Shown: positions 1 to 8,788, numbered from the stretch's first letter. The stretch: 64,000 bases of DNA from JBKBKC01 sp046294265 (GCA_046294265.1 JBKBKC010000007.1:124001-188000); one strand, 5' to 3'. The notes: generated by a model not told the origin, from the letters alone. Program-made: numbers and translations.

Positions 1-1058
1 AGCCGGGCCAGGGGGGCACCCACGCAGAAATGCAGGCCCGCGCCGAAGGCGAGGTTGGGTTTTTCGGGGCGCGCGGGGTCGAAGCGGTGGGGGGCGTGCC
101 AGACGCCCGGATCGCGGTTGGCGGCGCCGAGGAGGAGTGCGATTTTCGTGCCCTTGGGGATTGTGTGGCCCATGATCTCGATATCCGCATAGGCGTGGCG
201 GGTGAAGAGGTGGAGGGGCGGGTCGTAGCGCAGGATTTCCTCAACGGTGGCCGCGATGTGGTCGGGAGCGAGGGTGCGGGGCGCGGTGGCGGCTTCGAGC
301 AGCGTTTTCACGCCGTTGCCGAGGGTGTGGACGGTCGCCTCATGGCCTGCGTTCAAAAGGAGGATGCAGGTGGCGATGAGTTCGTCGGTGCTCAGACGGT
401 CGCCATCTTGTTCGGCGGCGATCAGGTGGGTGATGAGGTCATCGGCGGGCCTTGTGCGGCGGGCGTCGATGTAGCCGCGCAGGAAGGCGGAGAAGTCGGC
501 GGCGGCGCGGGCGGCGCGGTCCTCGTCGGCGCGGGTGCGGCGGGCCATGTACATGCCGACCATGGCATTCGACCAGCGCAGGAGGTCGGGGGCCATCGCT
601 TCGGGCACGCCGAGCAGGCGGGCGATCACGATGACGGGAAGTTTCTGCGCGAAGTCGGGCAGGAGGTCGAATTCGCCCGGAGGCAGGGCGTCGATCAGGG
701 TGTGGGCAAGGGCCGCGATCTCGGGCGCCATCGCGTTGATGCGGCGCGAGGTGAAGGCGCGCAGCACGAGGCTGCGCAGGCGGGTGTGGCGGGGAGGCTC
801 CAGCTCCAGCATCGAATGGTTTTCGACCGCGTAGAAGGGGGCGAGGTGGCGCGGGACGGGGGCGCGCGCCTCGGGCGGGGCCTCGCGGCCCAAGCGCCGG
901 TCGCGCAGGAGGGCGTTGACGGCGGCGGCATTGCCGGTGCAGGCCATGCCGTAATCCTGCCAGTGGAAAAAGGGGCCCTGGCTGCGGGCGCGGTCGTAGA
1001 ACGGATAGGGGTTCTGCACGAAGGCGGGGTCGGTGGGCGATTGCGCGAGGGTCTGCAT
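1..1058 (-). CDS. cytochrome P450 (3' end cut off by window edge)
   Basis: Heme-thiolate monooxygenase, substrate unknown. Reading leftwards from the ATG at 1058, the frame is open to the window edge (352 codons seen). The I-helix has AGHEAT (about residues 237-241), the K-helix has the ExxR motif in EEILR (about 273-277), and the heme loop reads FGAGLHFCVG with the axial Cys at residue 345. There is no N-terminal membrane anchor, so it should be a soluble bacterial class I enzyme needing separate ferredoxin and reductase partners, none of which is visible here. The start overlaps the stop of the DMT permease by one base (TGATG), so the two are translationally coupled. Perhaps 40-50 C-terminal residues are missing. 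The family is certain; the substrate cannot be inferred. Confidence 0.93.
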   Translation of the reverse strand, partial: MQTLAQSPTDPAFVQNPYPFYDRARSQGPFFHWQDYGMACTGNAAAVNALLRDRRLGREAPPEARAPVPRHLAPFYAVENHSMLELEPPRHTRLRSLVLRAFTSRRINAMAPEIAALAHTLIDALPPGEFDLLPDFAQKLPVIVIARLLGVPEAMAPDLLRWSNAMVGMYMARRTRADEDRAARAAADFSAFLRGYIDARRTRPADDLITHLIAAEQDGDRLSTDELIATCILLLNAGHEATVHTLGNGVKTLLEAATAPRTLAPDHIAATVEEILRYDPPLHLFTRHAYADIEIMGHTIPKGTKIALLLGAANRDPGVWHAPHRFDPARPEKPNLAFGAGLHFCVGAPLAR

Positions 1059-1978
1059 CAGCGGATGCGACCCCCGATCAGGCCCTGCGCCACCATCACG
1101 CCCACCACCACCACGCCCGCTCCGAAGGTCTGCAGCCAGTTCCACGGCGACCCCAGTGCGAAGGCGAAGATCATCACATAGAAGGGCACCGCGTTCATGT
1201 GCAGGCTGGAGGCGCCGATCCCCAGCCGTTCCACCGCGATCAGCCACAGGATCTGGCTTGCGGCGAGCGAGCCAATGCCGAAGAGGACCAGCGCGCCGAT
1301 CTGCGGCCAGCCGAAGGCGGCCCATTGCACGGCGGGCGCGTCGAAGAGGGTCGTCCAGGCCAGCGTCACGATCCCCGTCGCGATGAAGGCCCCCGCGACG
1401 GTGATCGACGCGCGGCCGAGCGGCGTGAGTTCGGGGAAGACCTTGACCGAGGCGCGCGAGCCCCAGGTGAAGGCGAGGCACGACCCGAAGGCCGCCAGCG
1501 CCCCCAGCCCGAGGTTCAGCGCGATCCCCCCCTGTGCCAAGGCGATCATCCCGCCCGCAAGGCTGAGGATCAGGCCCAGCACCAACCGCGCGGTGATGCG
1601 CCGCCCGTCCAGCGCCACCTCAAGCCCCATTCCGATCAGTGGCATGGAGGCGGTGATGATCGCCACGGTCACCGCATCGGTATAGGCCTGCCCGATCACG
1701 AGGAGCACCGCGCCAAGGCCGATGCAGACGCCCCCCACGCCGATCCCGGCCCCCCAGCGCGCGCGCCGGACCGGGCCCACCCCTTCCACCGCCACCCAGA
1801 CCGCCAGCAGCACGGCCCCCGCGGTGGCCGTGCGCATCGCGGTCAGTTGCAGGGGCGGGACCAGCGGGATCAGCAGGTCGGCCGCGGGCAGGCCCGCCGC
1901 CCAGATCAGCATCGAGGCCACGCAGATCAGGTTTGCCGACAGGAGGCTGCGCGGGAGGGCGGGGGCAAGGGCGGTCAT
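1058..1978 (-). CDS. EamA/DMT-family permease
   Basis: Inner-membrane transporter of the drug/metabolite superfamily, 306 aa. The protein is almost entirely hydrophobic, with a repeat architecture of about ten helices: the first EamA half starts at LICVASMLIWAAGLPAADLL and the second around residue 150. The Ala/Gly/Leu-rich composition and length fit the family. It follows tpiA by 51 bases on the same strand and overlaps the P450 start by one base. The pairing with a P450 could mean export of an oxidised product or uptake of its substrate, but that is inference. Substrate unknown. Confidence 0.85.
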   Translation of the reverse strand: MTALAPALPRSLLSANLICVASMLIWAAGLPAADLLIPLVPPLQLTAMRTATAGAVLLAVWVAVEGVGPVRRARWGAGIGVGGVCIGLGAVLLVIGQAYTDAVTVAIITASMPLIGMGLEVALDGRRITARLVLGLILSLAGGMIALAQGGIALNLGLGALAAFGSCLAFTWGSRASVKVFPELTPLGRASITVAGAFIATGIVTLAWTTLFDAPAVQWAAFGWPQIGALVLFGIGSLAASQILWLIAVERLGIGASSLHMNAVPFYVMIFAFALGSPWNWLQTFGAGVVVVGVMVAQGLIGGRIR

Positions 1979-2029
1979 GCCGCCGTTATTGCAGGGCTTG
2001 CTGCGACAGGCTGGCCGGGAAGCGACCTG

Positions 2030-2788
2030 TCATGCCGCGTCCAAGGCGGCGACAATCGCACCGAAATCGGCGGCCTTGAGGCTGGCACCGCCCACCAGCG
2101 CCCCATTCACATCGGGCAGGGCGAAGATCTCGGCCGCGTTCGAGGGCTTGACCGAGCCGCCGTAGAGAAGGCGCACCGTCGCGCCGCGGTCGCCATGGCG
2201 GGCGATCAGGCCCTGGCGCAAAAAGGCGTGGACCTCGGCGATCTCGGCGGCTGTGGGGGTCAGCCCGGTGCCGATGGCCCAGACCGGTTCATAGGCGAGG
2301 ATCAGGGTCGCGCCATGGTCGGGGGAAAACACCAGATCGTCGGGCAGGGAGCCTGCAAGCTGCGCCCCGATCACCTCCAGCGTGCGCCCGGATTGGCGTT
2401 CGGACTGGGTTTCCCCCAGGCAGACCACGGGGAACAGCATCGCCGCCTGCGCGGCGAGGCATTTGGCGCGCACCATGGCGTCGGTCTCGGCGTGGTCGGT
2501 GCGCCGTTCGCTGTGGCCGAGGATGACATGCGTCGCGCCCGCCTCTTTCAGCATCGCGCCAGAGATGTCGCCGGTATGGGCGCCCGTGTGACGCGCATGG
2601 CAATCCTGTCCGCCGATCATGAGCGCCGACCCCGCCGCCACCTGGGCCATGCGGTGCAACAGCGTCGCGGGGGGGCAAAGGAGCATCTCGCAGTGCGGGG
2701 CCGGGTGGGCCGCAATCAGGGCGCGCACCTCATCAAGGTGGCCGCCCGTGCCGTTCATCTTCCAGTTGCCCGCTGCCAGTCTGCGCAT
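2030..2788 (-). CDS. tpiA: triosephosphate isomerase
   Basis: Interconverts dihydroxyacetone phosphate and glyceraldehyde 3-phosphate in glycolysis and gluconeogenesis. The 252-residue chain has the family signatures in order: N-terminal GNWKMNG with the substrate-binding Lys, ILGHSERR with the catalytic His, AYEPVWAIGTG with the catalytic Glu, and YGGSVKPSN for the phosphate-binding loop near the C-terminus. A GTG lies six bases upstream (2794), but GGAGG is spaced correctly for the ATG at 2788, so I chose that. It lies in a leftward run after the Fe-S assembly genes. The sugar operon at 34-45 kb, with its DHA-kinase-type enzyme, could feed this step. Confidence 0.97.
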   Translation of the reverse strand: MRRLAAGNWKMNGTGGHLDEVRALIAAHPAPHCEMLLCPPATLLHRMAQVAAGSALMIGGQDCHARHTGAHTGDISGAMLKEAGATHVILGHSERRTDHAETDAMVRAKCLAAQAAMLFPVVCLGETQSERQSGRTLEVIGAQLAGSLPDDLVFSPDHGATLILAYEPVWAIGTGLTPTAAEIAEVHAFLRQGLIARHGDRGATVRLLYGGSVKPSNAAEIFALPDVNGALVGGASLKAADFGAIVAALDAA

Positions 2789-2845
2789 GATCACCCTCCG
2801 CCGTTCGCACCATGGATAGGCGAGGATGCGGGAAGCGAAAAGGGG

Positions 2846-3205
2846 TCAGCCCTCGGCGGCGTCCTTGAACTTGATCGATTCGCCGCAGCCGCAGGCCTCG
2901 GCCACATTGGGGTTGCGGAACTTGAACCCCGCTTCCAGCAGCGAGGTCTCATAGTCGATCTCGGTGCCGATGAGGAACATCTGCGCCATGGGTGCGATCA
3001 GCACGCGCGCCCCGTCCTGGTCCACCACGGCGTCGTGGGGGCTGGCCTCGGCCACATAGTCCATGGTGTATTCCATGCCCGCACAGCCGCCCTTCTTGAT
3101 GCCGATGCGCAGCCCTTGCGTGCCGTCGCGCGCCATCAGGCGCGCGATCTGGCGGGCGGCGGCGGGGGTCAGGGTGACGGCGGGTTTGCCGGGGATGGCG
3201 AACAT
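2846..3205 (-). CDS. sufA: HesB/IscA-type Fe-S cluster assembly protein
   Basis: A-type carrier that accepts and hands over Fe-S clusters, 119 aa. The three family cysteines are present: one in KKGGCAGMEY (about residue 54) and the C-terminal pair in ACGCGES. The ATG at 3205 has a GGAAAGGA ribosome site; an in-frame ATG further upstream (3244) would run into the end of the DUF59 gene and is less likely. It follows that gene by 19 bases, an arrangement also found at the ends of suf operons in alphaproteobacteria. The rest of the suf genes is not in this window, so it may equally be called iscA or erpA; the symbol is tentative. Confidence 0.9.
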   Translation of the reverse strand: MFAIPGKPAVTLTPAAARQIARLMARDGTQGLRIGIKKGGCAGMEYTMDYVAEASPHDAVVDQDGARVLIAPMAQMFLIGTEIDYETSLLEAGFKFRNPNVAEACGCGESIKFKDAAEG

Positions 3206-3224
3206 CGGGGTGTCCTTTCCGGGC

Positions 3225-3587
3225 CTACATGAAGCCCAGTTCAAGCTTTGCCTCGTCAGACATCATGTCCATGCCCCAAGGCGGATCGAAGGTCATCTGC
3301 ACGTTCACCTGCTTTACCCCCGGCAGGGGTTCCACCGCATCGGCGACCCAACCCGGCATCTCGCCCGCGACGGGACAGCCGGGGGCCGTCAGCGTCATCA
3401 GCACATCGACCTCGTTCTCGGGGCCGATCTCGATGGTGTAGATCAGGCCCAGATCGAAGATGTTGACCGGGATCTCCGGGTCGAACACCGTGCGGCAGGC
3501 ATCCACCACCTGCGGATAGAGCGGATGATCCGTGCTGGACGGCCGGATGAGCGGCGTGCCTTCGAGGCGTTCCTGGGGCTGGTTCAT
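3225..3587 (-). CDS. MIP18/DUF59-family Fe-S assembly protein (SufT-like)
   Basis: Small cytosolic Fe-S maturation factor, 120 aa, a single DUF59 (MIP18/PaaD-like) domain. The hallmark stretch DPEIPVNIFDLGLIY (about residues 36-50) and the Cys in LTAPGCPVAGEMP are present. The C-terminus ends in LELGFM as in SUF-operon members of the family. It heads the leftward group and directly precedes the HesB/IscA gene. The full SufT fold sometimes carries an extra N-terminal domain; here there is only a short variable leader of about 25 residues. Confidence 0.9.
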   Translation of the reverse strand: MNQPQERLEGTPLIRPSSTDHPLYPQVVDACRTVFDPEIPVNIFDLGLIYTIEIGPENEVDVLMTLTAPGCPVAGEMPGWVADAVEPLPGVKQVNVQMTFDPPWGMDMMSDEAKLELGFM

Positions 3588-3675
3588 GTCGGTCCCGCCT
3601 GGTGTTTCCTAGCGTTTATATAGGGAATTCAGGTCGGGGGTAAAGGGGCGGCGATGGCCCGCCCCCGAATGCGCG

Positions 3676-4209
3676 TCAGAACGGGATTTCATCGTCGATA
3701 TCGCCGCGGCCCGCCGGCGCGCCGCCGCCGTAGCCGCCGCGCCCGGGCGCATCGCCATAGCCGCCCGACCGCCCGCCCCCCGACGCGGGCAAGGCCGCGC
3801 GACCACCGTCGTCATAGCCGCGGTCATCGGCATAGCCGCCCCCGCTACCGCCGCCCTCACGACCGTCGAGCAGGGTCAACTCGCCGCGAAACTGCCGCAG
3901 CACGACCTCGGTGGTATAGCGGTCGGCCCCCGACTGGTCCTGCCACTTGCGGGTTTCCAGCTGCCCCTCGACATAGACCTTGGAGCCCTTTTTCAGGTAT
4001 TGCTCGGCGATCTTGCCGAGGTTTTCGTTGAAGATCGCGACCGAATGCCATTCGGTGCGCTCCTTGCGCTCACCGCTGGCCTTGTCGCGCCAGTTTTCCG
4101 AGGTGGCGATGCGCAGGTTCACCACCTTGCCACCGTTCGGAAAGCTGCGCACCTCGGGGTCGCGGCCCAGATTGCCCACCAGAATGACCTTGTTCACCGA
4201 CCCCGCCAT
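3676..4209 (-). CDS. ssb: single-stranded DNA-binding protein
   Basis: Binds ssDNA in replication, recombination and repair. The 177-residue protein has an N-terminal OB fold (MAGSVNKVILVGNLGRDPE to about residue 110), a Gly-rich, Tyr/Arg-containing disordered linker (about 115-165) and the acidic C-terminal tip DIDDEIPF that docks partner proteins. The ATG at 4209 has an AGGGGG ribosome site; the frame continues upstream to 4356 but the extra 49 residues resemble nothing in SSB. It is divergent from the transglycosylase gene. I saw no LexA-type box in the shared upstream region. Confidence 0.97.
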   Translation of the reverse strand: MAGSVNKVILVGNLGRDPEVRSFPNGGKVVNLRIATSENWRDKASGERKERTEWHSVAIFNENLGKIAEQYLKKGSKVYVEGQLETRKWQDQSGADRYTTEVVLRQFRGELTLLDGREGGGSGGGYADDRGYDDGGRAALPASGGGRSGGYGDAPGRGGYGGGAPAGRGDIDDEIPF

Positions 4210-4264
4210 GCCGTCCCCCTGTTGCCGATCCCCCCGTATGCTGCACCGGGGTTGGTTGACAAAG

Positions 4265-4293
4265 GCTATAGACCTCCCGCCCCGCCCCCGCAA
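4265..4293 (-). promoter_or_regulatory. candidate sigma-70 promoter for ssb
   Basis: Reading leftwards, TTGCGG (4293-4288) and TATAGC (4270-4265) are separated by exactly 17 bases, about 55 bases before the ssb start. This is the only well-spaced -35/-10 pair I could find in the 218-base gap between ssb and the divergent transglycosylase gene. Pattern match only. Confidence 0.45.
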
Positions 4294-4427
4294 CCGTTGG
4301 CCCCTGCCTTGCGATCCGGACAGGCCATCAGGCGGCGCCACCTTGCCGACTGGCATTCACCCCCGAAATCCGGGTCTGGCCAAAACCGGCGAAATCCCTA
4401 TTGTTTCCGCCGAAGGACGGAGGCGGG

Positions 4428-5039
4428 ATGCGGCGCATGCGATCGGGGTTGGGGGCGATGGCGGCACTCGTTGCCCTGGGCTGGGGTGGCGTGGCCCTGG
4501 CCGAGGGCCTTGTGCTCTCCACCTCGGGCAAGTCGCGCGGTGCGGTCTTCAACCAGCAGACCCGGCTTTTGGACACGCGGTTGTCCAAGCAATATGCGGC
4601 CTCGGCCCGGCTGAAGCCGAAGTCCGAGACGACCTCGCCCCTCGATCCGGCAATTCCGCGCTTCCGGGGCAGCTATAGGGGCGAGTATCTGGAAACCGCG
4701 CGCGCGGCGGCACGAAAGCATGGGGTGCCCGAGGATCTGTTCCTGCGGCTGGTGCAACAGGAGTCTGGCTGGAACCCGGGGGCGGTGTCGCACAAGGGGG
4801 CGACGGGACTGGCGCAGCTGATGCCGGGGACGGCGCGGTTGGTGGGGGTGGACATCCATAACCCCGCGCAAAACCTCGACGGCGGCGCGCGCTATCTGCG
4901 CATGATGCACCAGAAGTTCGGGTCATGGCGGCTGGCACTGGCCGCCTACAACGCGGGCCCCGCGGCCGTGGAGAAACACGACGGCATCCCGCCCTATGCC
5001 GAGACCATCGCCTATGTGAAGGCGATCATCGGCAGTTGA
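4428..5039 (+). CDS. lytic transglycosylase (SLT domain), exported
   Basis: Cleaves peptidoglycan glycan strands in the periplasm, 203 aa. The ATG at 4428 follows GGAGG and begins a signal peptide (MRRMRSGLG, hydrophobic core, VALA cleavage region near residue 25). The SLT domain occupies about residues 85-200: catalytic Glu112 in QQESGWNPGAVSHKGATGL, then AQLMPGTA, NLDGGARYL and LALAAYNAGP. There is no lipobox, so it is probably a soluble periplasmic enzyme. It is divergent from ssb and convergent with the ThiE-like gene. Confidence 0.92.
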   Translation: MRRMRSGLGAMAALVALGWGGVALAEGLVLSTSGKSRGAVFNQQTRLLDTRLSKQYAASARLKPKSETTSPLDPAIPRFRGSYRGEYLETARAAARKHGVPEDLFLRLVQQESGWNPGAVSHKGATGLAQLMPGTARLVGVDIHNPAQNLDGGARYLRMMHQKFGSWRLALAAYNAGPAAVEKHDGIPPYAETIAYVKAIIGS

Positions 5040-5050
5040 GGCTGGTCGCC

Positions 5051-5671
5051 TCAGCCGAGCGGCGCAAGCAGCGCCCGCATCGCCCCCAGCGGGTCCTGCG
5101 CATTCCAGATTTCCGCGCCGATGGCCAGAAAATCCGCGACCGGCCCCAGACGCGCCACCAGATCGGCCGTAAGCCCGCCCTCGGCCACCACCGGCACCTC
5201 GATCATCTCCGACCACCAGTCAAAGAGATCGGCCTCGGCGATGCGGCCGTCGCCAAGGCCCGTCGCACCCACCGGACCAAAGGCCACATAATCGGCGCCC
5301 GCCTCTGCCGCGCCGATCCCCTCGTGCCGGGTGACACCGCAGGCCGCCCCGATGATTGCATCGGCGCCGAGGTCCTTTCGCAGGCTGCGCACCGACCGCG
5401 CGCCATCGGCCAGGTGCACGCCGTCCAGCCCCAGCTTCGGCACCAGAAGGGCGTGACGCTCGATCACCAGTGCCACGTCGCGGGCATGCGCCACGCCGCG
5501 CAGCGTGTCGGCGGCGCGGCTGATCGCATCCAGATCGCTGCCCGCCATCGCCAGCCGCAGACAGGCCACCTCGGCCCCGTCCAGGACGGCCGCCACCCTG
5601 TCCGCGAATTCGGCTGGATCGAAGGCGGGCGGGGTGATCAGGTAGATCTGGGGGCGGTCGGCATCGGGCAT
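5051..5671 (-). CDS. thiamine phosphate synthase / TenI-like protein
   Basis: TIM-barrel protein of the ThiE/TenI family, 206 aa. It begins IYLITPP and carries GVHLADGARSVRSLRKDLG, GAACGVTRHEGIGAAEAGADYVAFGPV and VVAEGGLT, which correspond to the ThiE diphosphate- and thiazole-binding loops. Some classical ThiE residues look altered: the diphosphate-coordinating stretch is less conserved and LADGARS replaces the usual DxP motif. It could therefore be a divergent synthase or a TenI-like paralogue. Start: the ATG at 5671 follows AGGAAG; the frame is open further upstream but overlaps trmJ. Convergent with the transglycosylase gene, divergent from trmJ. Confidence 0.8.
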   Translation of the reverse strand: MPDADRPQIYLITPPAFDPAEFADRVAAVLDGAEVACLRLAMAGSDLDAISRAADTLRGVAHARDVALVIERHALLVPKLGLDGVHLADGARSVRSLRKDLGADAIIGAACGVTRHEGIGAAEAGADYVAFGPVGATGLGDGRIAEADLFDWWSEMIEVPVVAEGGLTADLVARLGPVADFLAIGAEIWNAQDPLGAMRALLAPLG

Positions 5672-5765
5672 GGCGGCTTCCTGGCGTCGGTCGGACTGGG
5701 CCTTTGCGCTGTAGCGCAGGCGGCGGGGCTTGGCTACTGGGGGCGCGTAGGCTATCAGGCCCGCC

Positions 5766-6506
5766 ATGGCCGAGCCCCCCGTCTTTGTCCTCGTGCGCCC
5801 GCAGATGGGCGAGAACATCGGCGCGGCCGCGCGGGCGATGCTGAACTTCGGCCTGACGCAGATGCGCGTCGTCGCCCCGCGCGACGGCTGGCCCAACCCC
5901 AAAGCTGTGGCGATGGCCAGCGGGGCGGGGCGACTCCTGGATCAGGCGGGGCTGTTTGTTGATGTGCCGGGGGCGATTGCCGACTGCGACTATGTCTTCG
6001 CCACGACCGCGCGCCCGCGTGAACTGGTGAAACCAGTGATGACGCCGGAACGCGCCATGGCCCATGCCCGCGCGCTGTCCGCGGCGGGCAGGCGGGTAGG
6101 GGTGCTCTTTGGCCCCGAACGGACCGGGCTGGAAACCGACGAGGTGATCCCCGCCAATGCCATCGTCACGGTGCCGGTGAACCCCGATTTTCCGTCGCTG
6201 AACCTCGCGCAATGCGCGCTGTTGATGGGCTACGAATGGCTGCGGCAGGAGGCCGGGCAACCAGCAGAGGTGCTGCACATGGCGGGTGGCGATCTCGCCA
6301 GCCGCGACGAGGTCGCGCGCCTGGCTGACCATTTCGAGGAGCGGCTGGAGGTGGCGGGGTTCTTTTTCCCGCCCGAAAAGACGCCCCATATGAAGGGCAA
6401 CCTGCGCAACATGTGGGCCCGGCTGGGCCTGACGCGGGCGGAGGTGCAGACCTTTCACGGCATGCTGCGCCAGATTGCCTTCAAACTGAAACGGCAGGAC
6501 CCCTGA
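5766..6506 (+). CDS. trmJ: tRNA (Cm32/Um32) 2'-O-methyltransferase
   Basis: SPOUT-class methyltransferase that 2'-O-methylates position 32 of the tRNA anticodon loop. The 246-residue protein has the trefoil-knot signatures VRPQMGENIGAAARAMLNFG (motif 1, near the N-terminus), LFGPERTGLETDEV (motif 2) and VPVNPDFPSLNLAQC (motif 3), followed by the C-terminal extension that distinguishes TrmJ from minimal TrmL-type enzymes. It is single-gene, divergent from the ThiE-like gene. A strong palindrome lies just downstream. Confidence 0.93.
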   Translation: MAEPPVFVLVRPQMGENIGAAARAMLNFGLTQMRVVAPRDGWPNPKAVAMASGAGRLLDQAGLFVDVPGAIADCDYVFATTARPRELVKPVMTPERAMAHARALSAAGRRVGVLFGPERTGLETDEVIPANAIVTVPVNPDFPSLNLAQCALLMGYEWLRQEAGQPAEVLHMAGGDLASRDEVARLADHFEERLEVAGFFFPPEKTPHMKGNLRNMWARLGLTRAEVQTFHGMLRQIAFKLKRQDP

Positions 6507-6518
6507 CCCGCGTCGCAT

Positions 6519-6626
6519 GGGTATTTGTGCAAAGAAGAGAACAAATTTGAGTTAAATTGTTCTCTTCTTTGAAAAAATACCCTCAGGGGGGAGGCGCGGC
6601 ACGCGCCGGGGGGCAGAATGCCCCCC
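6519..6626. repeat. intergenic palindrome plus G6C/GC6 hairpin (repeat family copy 1)
   Basis: Arms 6519-6544 and 6557-6582 form a long inverted repeat with only two or three mismatches (GGGTATTT..AAAGAAGAGAACAA and its complement). A second stem, GGGGGGC (6608-6614) with GCCCCCC (6620-6626), follows. The element fills the gap between the ends of trmJ and the RutR-like gene, so it probably serves as a bidirectional terminator. It is markedly AT-richer than its surroundings. Related elements lie in at least six other gaps of the window. Confidence 0.8.
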
Positions 6627-6646
6627 TGCACCGTCCAGGGCGCGCG

Positions 6647-7255
6647 TCAGGGTGTCAGAAGGCGGCGGAACAGCGTGTCGAGATAGTCGCCCGCCTCGGC
6701 AAAGGGATCGTGGCCGGGGCCGAGCACCGCGCGCACCTGCATGTCGAAATCGGCATAGTGCTGGGTCAGCGCCCAGATGGAAAAGATCAGATGTCGCGGG
6801 TCCACCCGGCGCAGGCGACCCGCCTCCATCCAGGCCGTCAGTAACGCCGCCTTGTCATCGACCAGCTGCCGCAGGTCGCCCTCGATCGCCGGCCGCATCC
6901 GGGGGGCGCCCTGCAGGATCTCGTTGGCGAAAAGGCGGCTTTCGCGGGGAAAATCGCGCGCGAGGTCGAGCTTGCGGCGGACATAGGCCAGCACCTCCTC
7001 CACGGGCTCGCCGCCGGCGTCCATCGCATGCAGGGGGTCGAGCCAGGTGCGCAGAAGTTCGGTGAGCAGGCGCTGGTGGATCGCCTCCTTGGACGGGAAG
7101 TAGTAAAGCAAGTTCGGTTTGGACAGTCCCGCCACCTCGGCGATCTGGTCCAAGGTTGCGCCGCGAAATCCATGGGCGGAGAACACCTCCAGCGCCGCGT
7201 CGAGGATCGTTTCCTGGTTGCGGGTCTGGATGCGGGTGCGCGGGCGGGTTGGCAT
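6647..7255 (-). CDS. rutR: TetR-family regulator, RutR-like
   Basis: DNA-binding regulator, 202 aa. The N-terminal helix-turn-helix (about residues 13-60) contains ATLDQIAEVAGLSKPNLLYYFPSKEAI, and the C-terminal domain (LLRTWLDPL, PRESRLFANEILQGAPR) resembles the ligand domain of RutR, which in E. coli senses uracil/thymine. It is divergent from the omega-aminotransferase gene (137-base gap) and close to the ureidopropionase and dihydropyrimidinase genes, which supports control of pyrimidine catabolism. A RutR-like box stands before the hydrolase gene at 12120. The symbol is by similarity only. Confidence 0.82.
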   Translation of the reverse strand: MPTRPRTRIQTRNQETILDAALEVFSAHGFRGATLDQIAEVAGLSKPNLLYYFPSKEAIHQRLLTELLRTWLDPLHAMDAGGEPVEEVLAYVRRKLDLARDFPRESRLFANEILQGAPRMRPAIEGDLRQLVDDKAALLTAWMEAGRLRRVDPRHLIFSIWALTQHYADFDMQVRAVLGPGHDPFAEAGDYLDTLFRRLLTP

Positions 7256-7392
7256 CGGGGCTGTCCTGTCGGAGGCTTCGTGTCGGGGCCGGGGGGGGCC
7301 AGTCTTGACGGCGCGGGCGCCGATGCTAACGTGCCGGCATCCGTCCGGTCAAATGGTTCGCCGGGCCCTCCTCTTTCCCTGGGAAATCCGCC

Positions 7393-8721
7393 ATGGCGCT
7401 CGACCGCAAGCCTTCGCCCAACGACCTCAATGCCTTCTGGATGCCGTTCACAGCGAACCGCCAGTTCAAGAAGGCGCCGAGGATGTTCGTGGCCGCGAAG
7501 GACATGCACTACACCACCTCGGACGGGCGGCAGGTGCTGGACGGCACGGCCGGGCTGTGGTGTTGCAACGCGGGCCATTGCCGCCCGAAGATCACCGAGG
7601 CCATCCAGCGGCAGGCCGCGGAAATGGACTATGCGCCCGCCTTTCAGATGGGGCATCCGGCCGCCTTCGAGCTGGCCAATCGCATCATCGACATCGCGCC
7701 CAAGGGGATCGAGCATGTGTTCTACACCAACTCGGGCTCCGAGTCGGTGGAGACGTCGCTGAAGCTTGCCATCGCCTATCACCGCGCGCGGGGCGAGGGG
7801 GCGCGCACCCGGCTGATCGGGCGCGAGCGGGGTTATCACGGCGTCAATTTCGGCGGCATCTCGGTGGGCGGGATCGTGAACAACCGCAAGATGTTCGGCA
7901 CGCTGCTGGCAGGCGTGGATCACATGCCCCACACGCATCTGCCCGCGCAGAACGCGATGACGCGCGGCCAGCCCGCGCATGGTGCGAGCCTCGCGGATGA
8001 CCTGGAGCGGATCGTGGCGCTGCACGGGGCCGAGACCATCGCGGCGGTGATCGTGGAGCCTGTGGCGGGGTCTACCGGCGTGATCCTGCCGCCCAAGGGC
8101 TATCTGGAAAAGCTGCGCGCGATCACGGCCAAGCATGGCATCCTGCTGATCTTTGACGAGGTGATCACCGGCTTCGGGCGCCTCGGCGCGGCCTTCGGAT
8201 CGCAGTATTTCGACGTGCTGCCCGACATGATGACCACGGCCAAGGGCCTGACCAACGGTGTCATCCCGATGGGCGCGGTTCTGACCACGGCGGCGGTGCA
8301 TGACGTGTTCATGCAGGGGCCCGAGCATGTGATCGAGCTTTTCCACGGCTATACCTATTCCGGCAACCCCATCGCCAGTGCCGCCGGCATCGCCACGCTG
8401 GAAACCTATCGCGAAGAGGCGCTGTTCGAGCGTGCGGCGGCGATTGCCCCTTATTGGGAGGAGGCGCTGCATTCGCTGAAAGGGCTGCCGCACGTCATCG
8501 ACATCCGCAACATGGGCCTCATCGGCGCGGTCGAGCTTGACCCTGTCGCGGGGGAGCCGACCAAACGTGCGTTCAGTGCCTTCCTCGATGCCTATGACAA
8601 GGGCATCCTGATACGCACCACCGGCGACATCATTGCCATGTCGCCGCCCCTGATCATCGAAAAGGCGCATATCGACCAGCTGATCGGCACGCTTGCGGAT
8701 GTGTTGAAACGGCTGCATTGA
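7393..8721 (+). CDS. omega-amino acid (beta-alanine):pyruvate aminotransferase
   Basis: Class III PLP aminotransferase, 442 aa, predicted to convert beta-alanine plus pyruvate to malonate semialdehyde plus L-alanine. Motifs: LNAFWMPFTANRQFK at the start, typical of omega-aminotransferases; YTNSGSESVETSLKLA (PLP phosphate); GYHG (about 148-151); VEPVAGSTGV; DEVITGFGR (255-263); and TTAKGLTNG with the Schiff-base Lys284. It is divergent from rutR. Its likely substrate, beta-alanine, is the product of the dihydropyrimidinase and ureidopropionase encoded 4-6 kb downstream, so it fits as the last step of reductive pyrimidine breakdown. Other omega-amines are possible substrates. Confidence 0.92.
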   Translation: MALDRKPSPNDLNAFWMPFTANRQFKKAPRMFVAAKDMHYTTSDGRQVLDGTAGLWCCNAGHCRPKITEAIQRQAAEMDYAPAFQMGHPAAFELANRIIDIAPKGIEHVFYTNSGSESVETSLKLAIAYHRARGEGARTRLIGRERGYHGVNFGGISVGGIVNNRKMFGTLLAGVDHMPHTHLPAQNAMTRGQPAHGASLADDLERIVALHGAETIAAVIVEPVAGSTGVILPPKGYLEKLRAITAKHGILLIFDEVITGFGRLGAAFGSQYFDVLPDMMTTAKGLTNGVIPMGAVLTTAAVHDVFMQGPEHVIELFHGYTYSGNPIASAAGIATLETYREEALFERAAAIAPYWEEALHSLKGLPHVIDIRNMGLIGAVELDPVAGEPTKRAFSAFLDAYDKGILIRTTGDIIAMSPPLIIEKAHIDQLIGTLADVLKRLH

Positions 8722-8788
8722 CCCGCGCCGTCGGACTGCCCACCTCCGTGGTGCGGCTGTGACGGGCGCGCTGAGAGGTTTCGACACG

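Noticed and set aside
1199..3232. 677-codon rightward open frame
   Set aside because: Opposite to the DMT, tpiA and HesB/IscA genes, all with full family motifs; no motif in the frame.
4210..4264. LexA/SOS box before ssb
   Set aside because: No GAAC-N7-GTTC or GTTC-N7-GTTC type sequence in the gap.
7340..7365. GGTCAAATGGTT before the aminotransferase gene as a second RutR box
   Set aside because: Only the TGGT half aligns with the palindrome; the left arm matches three of seven positions.
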